DNA of 64,000 nt, from assembly GCF_001445655.1 (NCBI RefSeq), contig NZ_LNBE01000002.1, positions 1 to 64,000 on the forward strand, in the 5' to 3' direction. The translations under genes and the position numbers were made by a program. This document shows, one piece after another, positions 9,174-19,665 of the stretch. This DNA comes from Streptomyces roseifaciens. Its GTDB lineage: Bacteria; Actinomycetota; Actinomycetes; Streptomycetales; Streptomycetaceae. Under the pieces are notes generated by a model. That model was given only the letters and a program-made list of their open reading frames with translations, was not told the origin of the DNA and did not search any database. The first letter of the stretch is position 1; each line of letters starts with the position of its first letter.

Positions 9174-9196
9174 TTGTCAGTGGCATGCGGCAGCAT
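9174..9196 (+). promoter_or_regulatory. DNA-damage (RecA-independent, PafBC-type) promoter of dinB
   Basis: TTGTCAGTG at 9174-9182, eight bases, then CAGCAT at 9191-9196. The mycobacterial RecA-independent damage promoter is tTGTCRgtg-N8-TAnnnT, so this matches except for C in place of the first T of the -10. The start codon follows seven bases after the -10. Confidence 0.65.
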
Positions 9197-9203
9197 CGGT
9201 GTC

Positions 9204-10829
9204 GTGAGAGGCGCGCCGACCATCCTGCATCTCGACATGGATGCTTTCTACGCTGCGGCCGAGCAGGCGGCCAAGCCCAGCCTGCGCGGGAAACCCGTCG
9301 TGGTGGGCGGGATCGGCCCGCGCGGCGTGGTGGCCACCGCGTCGTACGAGGCCAGGGTCTTCGGCATCCGCTCCGCGATGGCCACGGCCCAGGCCCGCAG
9401 GCTGTGCCCCAATGCCGCCTACCTCACCCCGCGGTTCTCGCTCTACCGCGAGATCAGCGAAGTGGTCATGGGCCTGCTCGGCGAGCTGTCGCCGCTGGTG
9501 GAGCCGCTGAGCCTCGACGAGGCGTTCGTGGACCTGGAAGCCGGAGGCGTCGAGCCCACCTCGGCGGCCGTGCGGGCCGTGGGCGAGCGCCTGCGGCGGG
9601 ACATCCGCGCGGCCACGGGGCTCAGCGGCTCGGTGGGGCTCGCCGGCTCCAAGATGCTCGCGAAGATCGCCTCCGAGGAGGCCAAGCCCGACGGCCTCGT
9701 GCTCATCGAGCCGGGCACCGAGCTGGAGCTGCTGGGCCCCATGTCCGTGCGCGCCATTCCGGGCGTCGGCCCGGCCACCGCCGAGACGCTGCGCCGGGCC
9801 GGCATCACCACCGTCGCGGAGACGGGTGAGGCGGGCGAGGCGGAGCTCGTGCGGCTCCTGGGCAAGGCGCACGGCGCGGGGCTGTACGCCCTGGCCACCG
9901 GGCATGACGACCGTCCCGTCGTCGCCGACCGGGACGCCAAGTCCGTCTCCGTGGAGGACACCTTCGAGGAGGACCTGACCGACCGGTCGCGGGTGCAGAC
10001 GGAGATCTCCCGGCTCGCCGAGCGGTGCGTGCAGCGGCTGCGGGCCGCCGGCCGGTCCGGGCGGACCGTGGTCATCAAGGTGCGCAGCTACGACTTCTCG
10101 ACGCTGACCCGCTCGGAGACGCTGCGCGGCCCGACGGACGACCCCGCGGTGGTCAAGGAGGCCGCGGCCCGGCTGATCGACGGCGTGGACACCACGGCCG
10201 GGGTCCGGCTGCTCGGCGTCGGGGTCAGCGGGCTCGCCGACTACACCCAGGAGGACCTCTTCGCGCAGGCCGCCGCCGCTGCCGCGGGTGCGGCAGGTAC
10301 GACAGCTGCGGCGGGCGCGGCAGGCGCGGCGGAGGCGCCACAGGGGCCGGGAGAGGCGCAGGGGGAGACGGCGGGCGCGGAGGTGAAGCCGCGGCGCTGG
10401 CTGCCGGGGCTGGACGTGCGGCACGCCGAGTACGGGGCGGGGTGGGTGCAGGGCAGCGGCGTCGGCCGGGTCACCGTGCGGTTCGAACAGCCCTGGTCGG
10501 AGCCGGGCCGGGTGCGGACGTTCGCGGTCGACGACCCCGCGCTGGAGCCGGGGGAGCCGCTGTCCCTCGTACGTCAGGAGCCGGGGGCGGATCAGCTTGC
10601 TGATCCGCCGGCGGACGGACCGGACCGGCCGGCGCCGGGGGGGCCGGCGGACGCCGATCCCGATCCCGATCCCGATCCCGGGCTCGGTCCGGAGCGCGGC
10701 TCCGGTCCCGGGCCGGATGCCGATCCCGGGCCGGATGCCGGTCCCGGCGCGGATCCCGTCCCCCGCCCCGTTCCCGGTCCCGGGTCCGACCCCGCCACCC
10801 GGCCCGAGCCCGGGATGTCCAGTCGGTAG
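9204..10829 (+). CDS. dinB: DNA polymerase IV (Y family)
   Basis: Translesion polymerase of 541 residues. The palm motif ILHLDMDAFYA lies at the N terminus and PLSLDEAFVDLE carries the catalytic Asp-Glu pair; a helix-hairpin-helix follows (IPGVGPATAETL) and then the little-finger domain to about residue 370. The last 150 residues are low complexity. They include an Ala/Gly stretch, a conserved-looking segment with ARRW/HAEYGAGWV, and a final Asp-Pro/Gly-Pro tail that overlaps the PRC-barrel gene on the other strand. GTG 9204 directly precedes the catalytic domain and sits seven bases after a predicted damage-inducible -10. It stands where the mycobacterial block goes straight from MerR towards gcvB, so it is an insertion relative to that order. 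Confidence 0.92.
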   Translation: MRGAPTILHLDMDAFYAAAEQAAKPSLRGKPVVVGGIGPRGVVATASYEARVFGIRSAMATAQARRLCPNAAYLTPRFSLYREISEVVMGLLGELSPLVEPLSLDEAFVDLEAGGVEPTSAAVRAVGERLRRDIRAATGLSGSVGLAGSKMLAKIASEEAKPDGLVLIEPGTELELLGPMSVRAIPGVGPATAETLRRAGITTVAETGEAGEAELVRLLGKAHGAGLYALATGHDDRPVVADRDAKSVSVEDTFEEDLTDRSRVQTEISRLAERCVQRLRAAGRSGRTVVIKVRSYDFSTLTRSETLRGPTDDPAVVKEAAARLIDGVDTTAGVRLLGVGVSGLADYTQEDLFAQAAAAAAGAAGTTAAAGAAGAAEAPQGPGEAQGETAGAEVKPRRWLPGLDVRHAEYGAGWVQGSGVGRVTVRFEQPWSEPGRVRTFAVDDPALEPGEPLSLVRQEPGADQLADPPADGPDRPAPGGPADADPDPDPDPGLGPERGSGPGPDADPGPDAGPGADPVPRPVPGPGSDPATRPEPGMSSR

Positions 10830-11122
10830 TGGTGGTAGAGCTGCAGTTCCTGCTCGGGTGAGAGGTGGCGGCCGACGCCGAAGTCGGGGGCTTCCTTGAT
10901 CAGTGCTCGGTCGTACGCCGTGCGCAGGCTCTCTCCGGAGGCCTCGCTGGTCGCCAGGGGGATGAAGGTGTCCCGCCGGAAGAAACCGGTGCGTACGGCC
11001 GCCCACAGCGGTTCCCCCGTGGCGTCGTCGAGATAGACCTCGTCCACCGTGCCGATCTTCGCCCCGTCGCGGTCGAATACCTTCCGTCCGATCAGGCTCC
11101 GGGGATCGATGTCGCTCTGCAC
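10592..11122 (-). CDS. PRC-barrel domain protein with Gly/Ser/Pro-rich tail
   Basis: A 176-residue protein. Residues 1-75 form a PRC-barrel (LIGRKVFDRDGAKIGTVDEVYLDDA), followed by a small helical segment with LSPEQELQLYHHY. The last 75 residues are Gly/Ser/Pro/Ala repeats. GTG 11122 is preceded on the minus strand by GGGAGG. PRC-barrels serve in ribosome maturation and in stress or photosynthetic proteins; the streptomycete versions have no established role. The tail-coding region (10592-10829) is shared antiparallel with the 3' end of dinB. Confidence 0.8.
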   Translation of the reverse strand: MQSDIDPRSLIGRKVFDRDGAKIGTVDEVYLDDATGEPLWAAVRTGFFRRDTFIPLATSEASGESLRTAYDRALIKEAPDFGVGRHLSPEQELQLYHHYRLDIPGSGRVAGSDPGPGTGRGTGSAPGPASGPGSASGPGPEPRSGPSPGSGSGSGSASAGPPGAGRSGPSAGGSAS

Positions 11123-11212
11123 GGTTCCTCCCTGTTTCGGCACCTCCCCCCACGTAAAAACACAAAGCGAGAAGCGGCCACTCGGGAGATCCGGCGGGAA
11201 AGCCGCGCTGGT

Positions 11213-11470
11213 AGGCTGGCGAATGGCCGCAGAATCCGTGCGGGAGAGTCCTCCGGAAGCCCACTCCAGTGGGGCCGATGGAGGCGCCGAAGGAGCAAAT
11301 CCTCCCCGGAATCTCTCAGGCACCCGTACCGCACGGACGAGGTCACTCTGGAAAGCAGGGCGGGCTCGGGCGGTCAAGCGCCGAAGCCCTTCCTCACCGA
11401 CGGTGAAAGCCGGGCCGTGCGCTGCGGTCCGGTGAAGCTCTCAGGTTGAGATGACAGAGGGGGAGGCCGT
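11213..11470 (+). promoter_or_regulatory. Tandem glycine riboswitch controlling gcvP, with candidate -10
   Basis: Two glycine aptamers in series. The first runs from about 11236 and includes the P1/P3 elements GGGAGAG, GCGCCGAAGGAGCAA and TCTCTCAGGCAC, closing near ACTCTGGA at about 11345-11355. The second contains AGCGCCGAAG, ACGGTGAAAGC and GCTCTCAGG and ends near ACAGAGGGGGA at about 11452-11464. This is the classic tandem arrangement that turns on glycine cleavage genes when glycine is plentiful. A candidate -10 TAGGCT lies at 11213-11218. The gcvP ribosome site is about 50 bases after the second aptamer. Confidence 0.9.
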
Positions 11471-11528
11471 CCGGGTACCCGCGCCGTGGTACCCCTCGCA
11501 GGTCGCAACGACCAGGAGGCCTCCGCAG

Positions 11529-14414
<2,886 letters not shown>

Positions 14415-14451
14415 CGGAGCCGTGGGCCTCGGGTGAGGCCCGGCACAAGTC

Positions 14452-14488
14452 GGGGCCGGTTCGGCGATTTCGCCGGGCCGGCCCCTTT
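14452..14488 (+). terminator. Terminator after gcvP
   Basis: A two-part stem (14452-14459 with 14478-14485, and 14462-14466 with 14471-14475, loop ATTT) is followed by TTT. It ends the gcvP transcript 38 bases after the stop codon. Confidence 0.75.
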
Positions 14489-14586
14489 GCGTGCGGGTGG
14501 TGCGGTGTTTCCTGTGGTGCGGCGTTCCTGTGGTGCGGTGTGTGAGCGCTGTAGTGCTCTGGTGCTGAGTGCGGTGGTGCGTGAGC

Positions 14587-14793
14587 TCAGGCAGCGGTCA
14601 CCACGTTTCCCGTGTCCAGCGGCCGGTGCGGCGCGATGATCTGGCCGTCCGGCAGCAGCTCACCGGTGTCCTCGAAGTGCAGGACTCCGTTGCACAGCAG
14701 ACTCCAGCCCTGCTCGGGGTGGTGCGCCACGAGGTGCGCGGCTTCCCGGTCGGCGGAGTCGGCTGAGGGGCACGTGGGCTGGTGCTGGCACAT
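14587..14793 (-). CDS. DUF5999 family small cysteine-containing protein
   Basis: A 68-residue protein that starts MCQHQPTCPSADS and has a third cysteine in the WSLLCNGVLHFEDTGELLPDG segment, which is the DUF5999 hallmark. The spaced Cys and His residues near the N terminus could hold a metal, but this is not shown. I start at ATG 14793; a longer open frame to 14898 lacks support. DUF5999 is essentially an actinobacterial family of unknown function and stands alone here. Confidence 0.75.
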   Translation of the reverse strand: MCQHQPTCPSADSADREAAHLVAHHPEQGWSLLCNGVLHFEDTGELLPDGQIIAPHRPLDTGNVVTAA

Positions 14794-15117
14794 GGGAAGG
14801 TTCTTTCGCTGTGATGTGGTGGCTGTCCTGCGGCTCGATTCGGTGTTCATGCCGCCCCCCGTTGGCGAATCGGTTGGTCGATACCAGTGTTGCCCCACGG
14901 GCGTGATTCCGCAGGGATTTCCCGGCAGCGCTCCTTACTCGTTGGAGACGCATCACCCATGCGGGCGGTTGCTTCCAACATGACCGTCCGGCCGGGTGGT
15001 TACCGGTGGTCGGAGTGGGCTAGTCCGGGAGGGTGAGTACATGTGTGCGCCCCGCGGCGGAAAGGCCGCGGGGCGCCGGGGAAGGAAGGGGGGGTGTCGG
15101 ACCGCCGGAGCGGCTCC
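14794..15117. other. Intergenic region with a strong hairpin
   Basis: No convincing gene. It should contain the promoter of the minus-strand DUF5999 gene (around 14800-14880). Near 15047-15076 there is a strong hairpin, listed separately, that ends the other minus-strand gene. Confidence 0.6.
15047..15076. terminator. Terminator downstream of the unknown protein gene
   Basis: A perfect 12-base GC stem pairs 15047-15058 with 15065-15076 around a GGAAAG loop. It lies 42 bases beyond the stop codon of the minus-strand gene ending at 15118. There is no T-run. Confidence 0.65.
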
Positions 15118-15705
15118 TCAAGCGGGGGTCTTCAGCAGCGGGGCGGGGGTCAGGCGGAGCGTGAGGACCGGCATCAACTCGGCGAAGCGGTGCGGGCGGT
15201 GCGCGGCGATCCCCGGCGGCGCCGGTGCGAGCGGTACGAGCAGGTCACCCGGGCCGGGCAGGCCCGAGGCGGGGTCGGCGGCGATGTCCCCGTGCAGCCA
15301 GAGCGTGAGCATGTAGAGCCCGGGTACGGACAGCAGCCGGGGCTGGTACGGCGTCGGAAGAGCCTCCGCCTGCCGCAGTGCGCGTTCCGTGGAGACGAGG
15401 TAGGGGCCCTCGCAGAAGTGTGAGAACGCCCAGCCGTCCGCGGTCTGCACCGTCTCGCCCGCGGCCACCACGCGCTCGGAGCCGCGGATCGGGAACCGCC
15501 AGCCGGTGAGCCGGCTGCGCGGTGCGCCGCCGCGGCCCGCCGTCTGCTCCAGGACGTGGACGGGCAGCGGGAGTTCGGGGGTCAGCGGCCCTTGCGCGGC
15601 CTTCAGCGACGGAGTACGGGCCTCGCGGACGGCTGAGGGGGAGCCGAGGGCGCTCAGAACACTGCGCAGGGCAGGCGCAGGGGCAAGGGGGACATGCAGC
15701 GGCAT
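15118..15705 (-). CDS. Conserved-looking protein of unknown function
   Basis: A 195-residue protein that I do not recognise. There is no signal peptide or membrane helix and no familiar motif. The central part (about residues 65-140) is rich in aromatic residues and reads like a folded beta domain (LTGWRFPIRGSERVVAAGETV, FSHFCEGPYLVSTERAL). The ends are Pro/Ala/Leu-rich. A weak GAGAGG precedes ATG 15705. The codon pattern fits a real high-GC gene and a strong terminator follows it. It is flanked by DUF5999 and a glutamate-cysteine ligase family gene, which gives no clear hint of function. Confidence 0.65.
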   Translation of the reverse strand: MPLHVPLAPAPALRSVLSALGSPSAVREARTPSLKAAQGPLTPELPLPVHVLEQTAGRGGAPRSRLTGWRFPIRGSERVVAAGETVQTADGWAFSHFCEGPYLVSTERALRQAEALPTPYQPRLLSVPGLYMLTLWLHGDIAADPASGLPGPGDLLVPLAPAPPGIAAHRPHRFAELMPVLTLRLTPAPLLKTPA

Positions 15706-16222
15706 GGTGGGTCGCCTCTCACTTCGGAGACACGTGGTGCTTGGGCAGGGTGCGGACGACGCTGTCGGCGTGCGGGGTCAGAGGGGGGCCGGGACCTTAC
15801 CGGCTGCCGGGGCCGTGGCGCCTACTCTCCGCCTCGTCCCCGAAGTTTATACGACACGTGTTCACATGGTGTTTCGGCTAGCTGTCGCCGGTATTTCCGG
15901 CAAGGGGATATCAGGGCCTCATCCGAGGGTGATTTCGGTGATTCTGTGCCGAGTAGGGCCACGCCACCTCGTATTGTGCCCCGAGCAGGGTAGGCCGAAT
16001 CTCGTCGGTGTTTATCACCAGCGCTATCGCCGGCGCTGCACCTGCGCTATCGGCAAAGCGCGGTGATCCATCATGCCGACGGAATGTGCCACCGGATGCG
16101 TTGCCGAGAGCGTAGCGGGTATGTGGTCCCGGCGGGGCGTTATCGATCACATTGGCTGGGCATCATCGACCGTGACGCGAGCGGCCCGCGCCGCGACGAC
16201 CCACGTGAGGAGGGACCCTGCG
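15706..16222. other. Intergenic region between the unknown gene and the GCS2 gene
   Basis: This 517-base stretch has lower GC than its neighbours, and I see no convincing gene. It includes a 9-base direct repeat GCGCTATCG at 16021-16029 and 16044-16052 (period 23) and a small inverted repeat GGTG/CACC at about 16007-16019. It must hold promoters for both flanking genes. The frame open from 16073 is only an upstream extension of the next gene. Confidence 0.5.
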
Positions 16223-17725
16223 ATGGGGGACAAGGTCGTGGCCGGGGGCGTCGACCTCGCCGACCGACAGCGCCACCGGGCAAAGCTCCGGCAGTGCCTG
16301 GAAGCGCTGGGGAGACTGCTGGAAGAGAAGCGTTTCGACCGTCCCAGGAATCTCATGGGCCTGGAGATCGAGCTGAATCTCGCGGGGGCCGACGGGATGC
16401 CGAGCATGGTGAACGCCGAAGTGCTCGAGCGTATCGCGAGCGGTGATTTCCAGACCGAACTCGGCCGGTTCAACCTGGAAGTGAATATTGTTCCGCACCG
16501 GCTGTCCGGGAGCGTCCTGGACCAGCTTGCCGAGGAGTTGCGGACGACTCTCTCCTATGCCGACCGGAAGGCCATGGAGGTCGATTCCGGGATCGTGATG
16601 ATCGGTATTCTGCCGACCCTGGAGGACCGTCACCTGGTCTCGGCGAACCTCTCGGCGGACGAGCGCTACGCCATGCTGAACGCGCAGGTGGTGGCCGCGC
16701 GGGGCGAGCACTTCACGATCGACATCGAGGGCGTCGAGCGGCTGACGTGCACCGCGGAGTCGATCGCTCCCGAAGCCGCGTGCACGTCCGTGCAGTTGCA
16801 CCTGCAGGTGACGCCCGGGCGGTTCGCCGCCGTGTGGAACTCCGCGCAGGCGGTGGCGGCGGCGCAGATCGCCGTCGGGGCCAACTCGCCCTTCCTCTTC
16901 GGCCGGGAGCTGTGGCGCGAGTCCCGTCCGCCGCTGTTCGTCCAGTCCACCGACACCCGCCCGCCCGAGCTCACGGCTCAGGGGGTGCGGCCGCGCACCT
17001 GGTTCGGGGAGCGCTGGATCGATTCTGCATATGAGCTGTTCGAGGAGAACCTGCGCTTCTTCCCACCGGTGCTGCCGATCTCCGACGACGAGGATCCGGT
17101 GCGCGTCGTGGAGGAGGGCGGGGTGCCGATGCTGCACGAGCTGACGCTGCACAACGGGACGGTCTACCGCTGGAACCGGCCGGTCTACGGGGTCGCCGAC
17201 GGCGTACCGCACCTGCGGGTGGAGAACCGCGTGCTGCCCGCCGGCCCCACCGTCACCGACGTCATCGCCAACACCGCCTTCTACTACGGGCTGGTCAGGG
17301 CGCTCGCCGAGGAGCCGCGGCCGGTGTGGACCAGGCTGCCGTTCCGCGTCGCCGCGGAGAACTTCGACGCGGCCTGCCGGCACGGCATCGACGCCTGGCT
17401 GCGCTGGCCGAAGGCGGGCCGGGCGGGCACGCTGGAGCGCAGGCCGGCCGTCCGGCTCGTCCAGGAGGAGCTGCTGCCGCTCGCGGCGGCCGGGCTGGAC
17501 GCCTGGGGCGTGGAGCCCTCCGACCGCGACCGCTACCTCGGGGTCATCGAGGGCCGCTGCCGGAGCCGCACCAACGGGGCGTCCTGGCAGGCCGCGGCCT
17601 ACCACCGGGCGCTGGAGCACGGCATGGACCGTCACAAGGCGCTGGTCGTCACCACCCGGCGCTACTGCGAGCTGATGCGCACCGGTGCGCCCGTGCACAC
17701 CTGGCCGGCCGGCCCCGGCGACTGA
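16223..17725 (+). CDS. Glutamate-cysteine ligase family (GCS2) protein
   Basis: A 500-residue member of the GCS2/carboxylate-amine ligase superfamily, shown by GLEIELNLAGADG near residue 40, the FNLEVNIVP strand, the LHLQVTP segment and VENRVLPAGPTVTDVIANTAFYYGL. These supply the acidic residues that bind ATP-Mg and glutamate. GAGGAGGG at 16207-16214 sets ATG 16223. Actinomycetes use mycothiol rather than glutathione, so the product may not be gamma-glutamylcysteine; ergothioneine synthesis (EgtA-like) or a peptide ligation are alternatives. No egt genes sit nearby. It is probably monocistronic. Confidence 0.8.
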   Translation: MGDKVVAGGVDLADRQRHRAKLRQCLEALGRLLEEKRFDRPRNLMGLEIELNLAGADGMPSMVNAEVLERIASGDFQTELGRFNLEVNIVPHRLSGSVLDQLAEELRTTLSYADRKAMEVDSGIVMIGILPTLEDRHLVSANLSADERYAMLNAQVVAARGEHFTIDIEGVERLTCTAESIAPEAACTSVQLHLQVTPGRFAAVWNSAQAVAAAQIAVGANSPFLFGRELWRESRPPLFVQSTDTRPPELTAQGVRPRTWFGERWIDSAYELFEENLRFFPPVLPISDDEDPVRVVEEGGVPMLHELTLHNGTVYRWNRPVYGVADGVPHLRVENRVLPAGPTVTDVIANTAFYYGLVRALAEEPRPVWTRLPFRVAAENFDAACRHGIDAWLRWPKAGRAGTLERRPAVRLVQEELLPLAAAGLDAWGVEPSDRDRYLGVIEGRCRSRTNGASWQAAAYHRALEHGMDRHKALVVTTRRYCELMRTGAPVHTWPAGPGD

Positions 17726-17859
17726 CACGTCCTCCCCTCCCGCACCCCCTGGCCCACCGGCCGGGGGGCGTCGGGCAAGCTGTGACGGCGGCGGCCGGCA
17801 CGAGCGGCGGCCGGCGGAGCGTCGCCCCGCCGCCGGGGCGGGAGGAAGCGGAGGTACAG

Positions 17860-18687
17860 GTGCGGCAGAACGCGCAGGGCGAGGACGGCATCCTGCCCGG
17901 AGCCCGGACCGGACCGGCGCCCGGCGAAGCCGCCTGGCGCCGCACCCTGCGCAGCGAGACGTTCCTGGTCCTGGCGCTGTCGCTCGGGGCCAGCGCGGTG
18001 TCGTCCCTGATCAGCTTCGTGGGCGCGCTCACCAGGCCGGGCGGGCTCAGGGACCAGGCCGCCAACCTCAACGCCTCGCACGCACCCGGCCGCCCCTGGC
18101 TCGACCTGTCCTGGCAGGTGTTCGGCATCGCGACGGCGCTGGTCCCCGTGTTCCTGGTGGCGCACCTGCTGCTGCGCGAGGGCGTGCCGGGCCTGCGCGC
18201 GGTCGGTCTCGACCGGGACCGCCCCGGTTTCGACCTGACCCGCGGTACGGGGGTGGCGGCCGCCATCGGCGGCACCGGCCTGCTGTTCTACCTCGGTGCC
18301 CGGGCCGCGGGTTTCAACCTGACGGTGGTGCCGGAGTCGCTGCCCGACCTGTGGTGGAAGATCCCCGTCCTCGTCGCCTCCGCCGTGCAGAACGCGGTCC
18401 TGGAGGAGGTCGTGGTCGTCGGGTACCTGCTGCGCCGGCTGGGACAGCTGGGCTGGACCCCGGCGGCGGCACTGGCGGCGAGCGCCGTGCTGCGCGGTTC
18501 GTACCACCTCTACCAGGGCGTCGGCGGGTTCATCGGGAACATGGTGATGGGCGTGGTCTTCGTCCTGCTCTACCGGCGGTGGGGGCGGGTCGGGCCGCTG
18601 GTGGCCGCGCACGCGCTGATCGACATCGTGGCGTTCGTCGGCTACGCGCTGCTCGCGGGCAAGGTGGGCTGGCTGCCCACGGCCTGA
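17860..18687 (+). CDS. CPBP family intramembrane glutamic endopeptidase
   Basis: A 275-residue polytopic membrane protein with about seven hydrophobic segments. The Abi/CPBP motifs are complete: the Glu-Glu pair (Glu182, Glu183) with Arg192, then SAVLRGSYHLYQG and AHALIDI. Such proteins are metal-independent intramembrane proteases related to Rce1; in bacteria they are linked to bacteriocin immunity and signalling. GGAGG at 17850-17854 supports GTG 17860. A longer frame starting at GTG 17782 would add 26 Arg/Pro-rich residues and has no ribosome site. Confidence 0.85.
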   Translation: MRQNAQGEDGILPGARTGPAPGEAAWRRTLRSETFLVLALSLGASAVSSLISFVGALTRPGGLRDQAANLNASHAPGRPWLDLSWQVFGIATALVPVFLVAHLLLREGVPGLRAVGLDRDRPGFDLTRGTGVAAAIGGTGLLFYLGARAAGFNLTVVPESLPDLWWKIPVLVASAVQNAVLEEVVVVGYLLRRLGQLGWTPAAALAASAVLRGSYHLYQGVGGFIGNMVMGVVFVLLYRRWGRVGPLVAAHALIDIVAFVGYALLAGKVGWLPTA

Positions 18688-18748
18688 CGCCGCTTCCCGG
18701 TCCGGTCTCCTTACCCGTCCCCGAGCCCGTCCTCGTTGTCGCTCCCGC

Positions 18749-19567
18749 CTACGCGAGCAGGTCGCCCTCGATGACGGTGACGGCGGAGCCGGTCAGCAGC
18801 GTGCGGTCGCCGCGCAGGCCGGTCCGCACGAGGCCGGTCCGGGCGGAGGCCTGGAGGCCCGTCAGGTCGTCGCGGCCCAGCCGCCCGGACCAGAAGGGGG
18901 CGAGCGCGGTGTGCGCGCTGCCGGTGACGGGGTCCTCGTCGATGCCGACGTTCGGGAAGAAGCAGCGCGAGACGTAGTCGTAGCCGCGCGCCGGGTCCTC
19001 GGCCGGGGCGGTGGCGATGATGCCCCGGCGCGAGTGCCGGCCGAGGGCGCGGATGTCGGGCGCCAGGGACCGTACGGTCTTCTCGTCGGCGACCTCGACC
19101 ACCAGGTCGCCGATGTGCGGACCGGTGTCGTAGGTGCTGAGGACCTCGGCGCCCAGGGCTTCCGTCACCCCTTCGGGGAGGGCGACCGGGGTGATCGGTG
19201 CGGTCGGGAAGTCCAGCGTGATCGAGCCGTCCTCGTGCGCGGTGGCGGTGAGGACGCCGCAGCGAGCGGCGAAGCGGACGGTGCCGGTGGCGGTGCCCGT
19301 GGTGTGCAGGACGTGCGCGGTGGCGAGCGTGGCGTGGCCGCACATGTCGACTTCGGTGAGGGGCGTGAACCAGCGCAGCGCCCAGTCCGCGCCCTGCGAG
19401 GCGTCGGCGAGCGGGCGGGCGAAGGCGGTCTCGGAGAGGTTGACCTCGGCGGCGATCCGCTGGAGCCGGTCGTCGTCGGGGAACTCCCCGGAGTCGAAGA
19501 GGACGACCCCGGCCGGGTTGCCGGCGAAGGGGCGGTCGGTGAAGGCGTCGACGATTCGAATACGCAT
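18749..19567 (-). CDS. PhzF family epimerase/isomerase
   Basis: A 272-residue two-domain alpha/beta protein related to PhzF and diaminopimelate epimerase. The catalytic glutamate is Glu46 in NLSETAF. Other family marks are DAFTDRPFAGNPAGVVLF at the start, TPLTEVDMCGHATLATA in the middle, and GIDEDPVTGSAHTALAPFW. No phenazine genes are nearby, so this is a general family call; the substrate is unknown. It is a single gene, convergent with the CPBP gene. Confidence 0.88.
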   Translation of the reverse strand: MRIRIVDAFTDRPFAGNPAGVVLFDSGEFPDDDRLQRIAAEVNLSETAFARPLADASQGADWALRWFTPLTEVDMCGHATLATAHVLHTTGTATGTVRFAARCGVLTATAHEDGSITLDFPTAPITPVALPEGVTEALGAEVLSTYDTGPHIGDLVVEVADEKTVRSLAPDIRALGRHSRRGIIATAPAEDPARGYDYVSRCFFPNVGIDEDPVTGSAHTALAPFWSGRLGRDDLTGLQASARTGLVRTGLRGDRTLLTGSAVTVIEGDLLA

Positions 19568-19624
19568 GGCAGGACGCTACGGGCGTGAAGAACCCGCAGG
19601 CCAGGGCCAATTCACGAAATGTGG

Positions 19625-19658
19625 CCCCGGGCCGGGGCGGTACGGCCCCGGCCCGGGG
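19625..19658. terminator. Strong hairpin terminator downstream of the sphingomyelinase-D-like gene
   Basis: A perfect 14-base GC stem pairs 19625-19638 with 19645-19658 around a six-base loop. It lies seven bases beyond the minus-strand stop at 19666. It also lies upstream of the PhzF gene start, so it shields that gene from read-through. Confidence 0.75.
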
Positions 19659-19665
19659 CGGTCCG

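Noticed and set aside
15506..16066. 186-codon plus-strand frame
   Set aside because: It overlaps the better-supported minus-strand gene and runs into an intergenic region; no motif or ribosome site.
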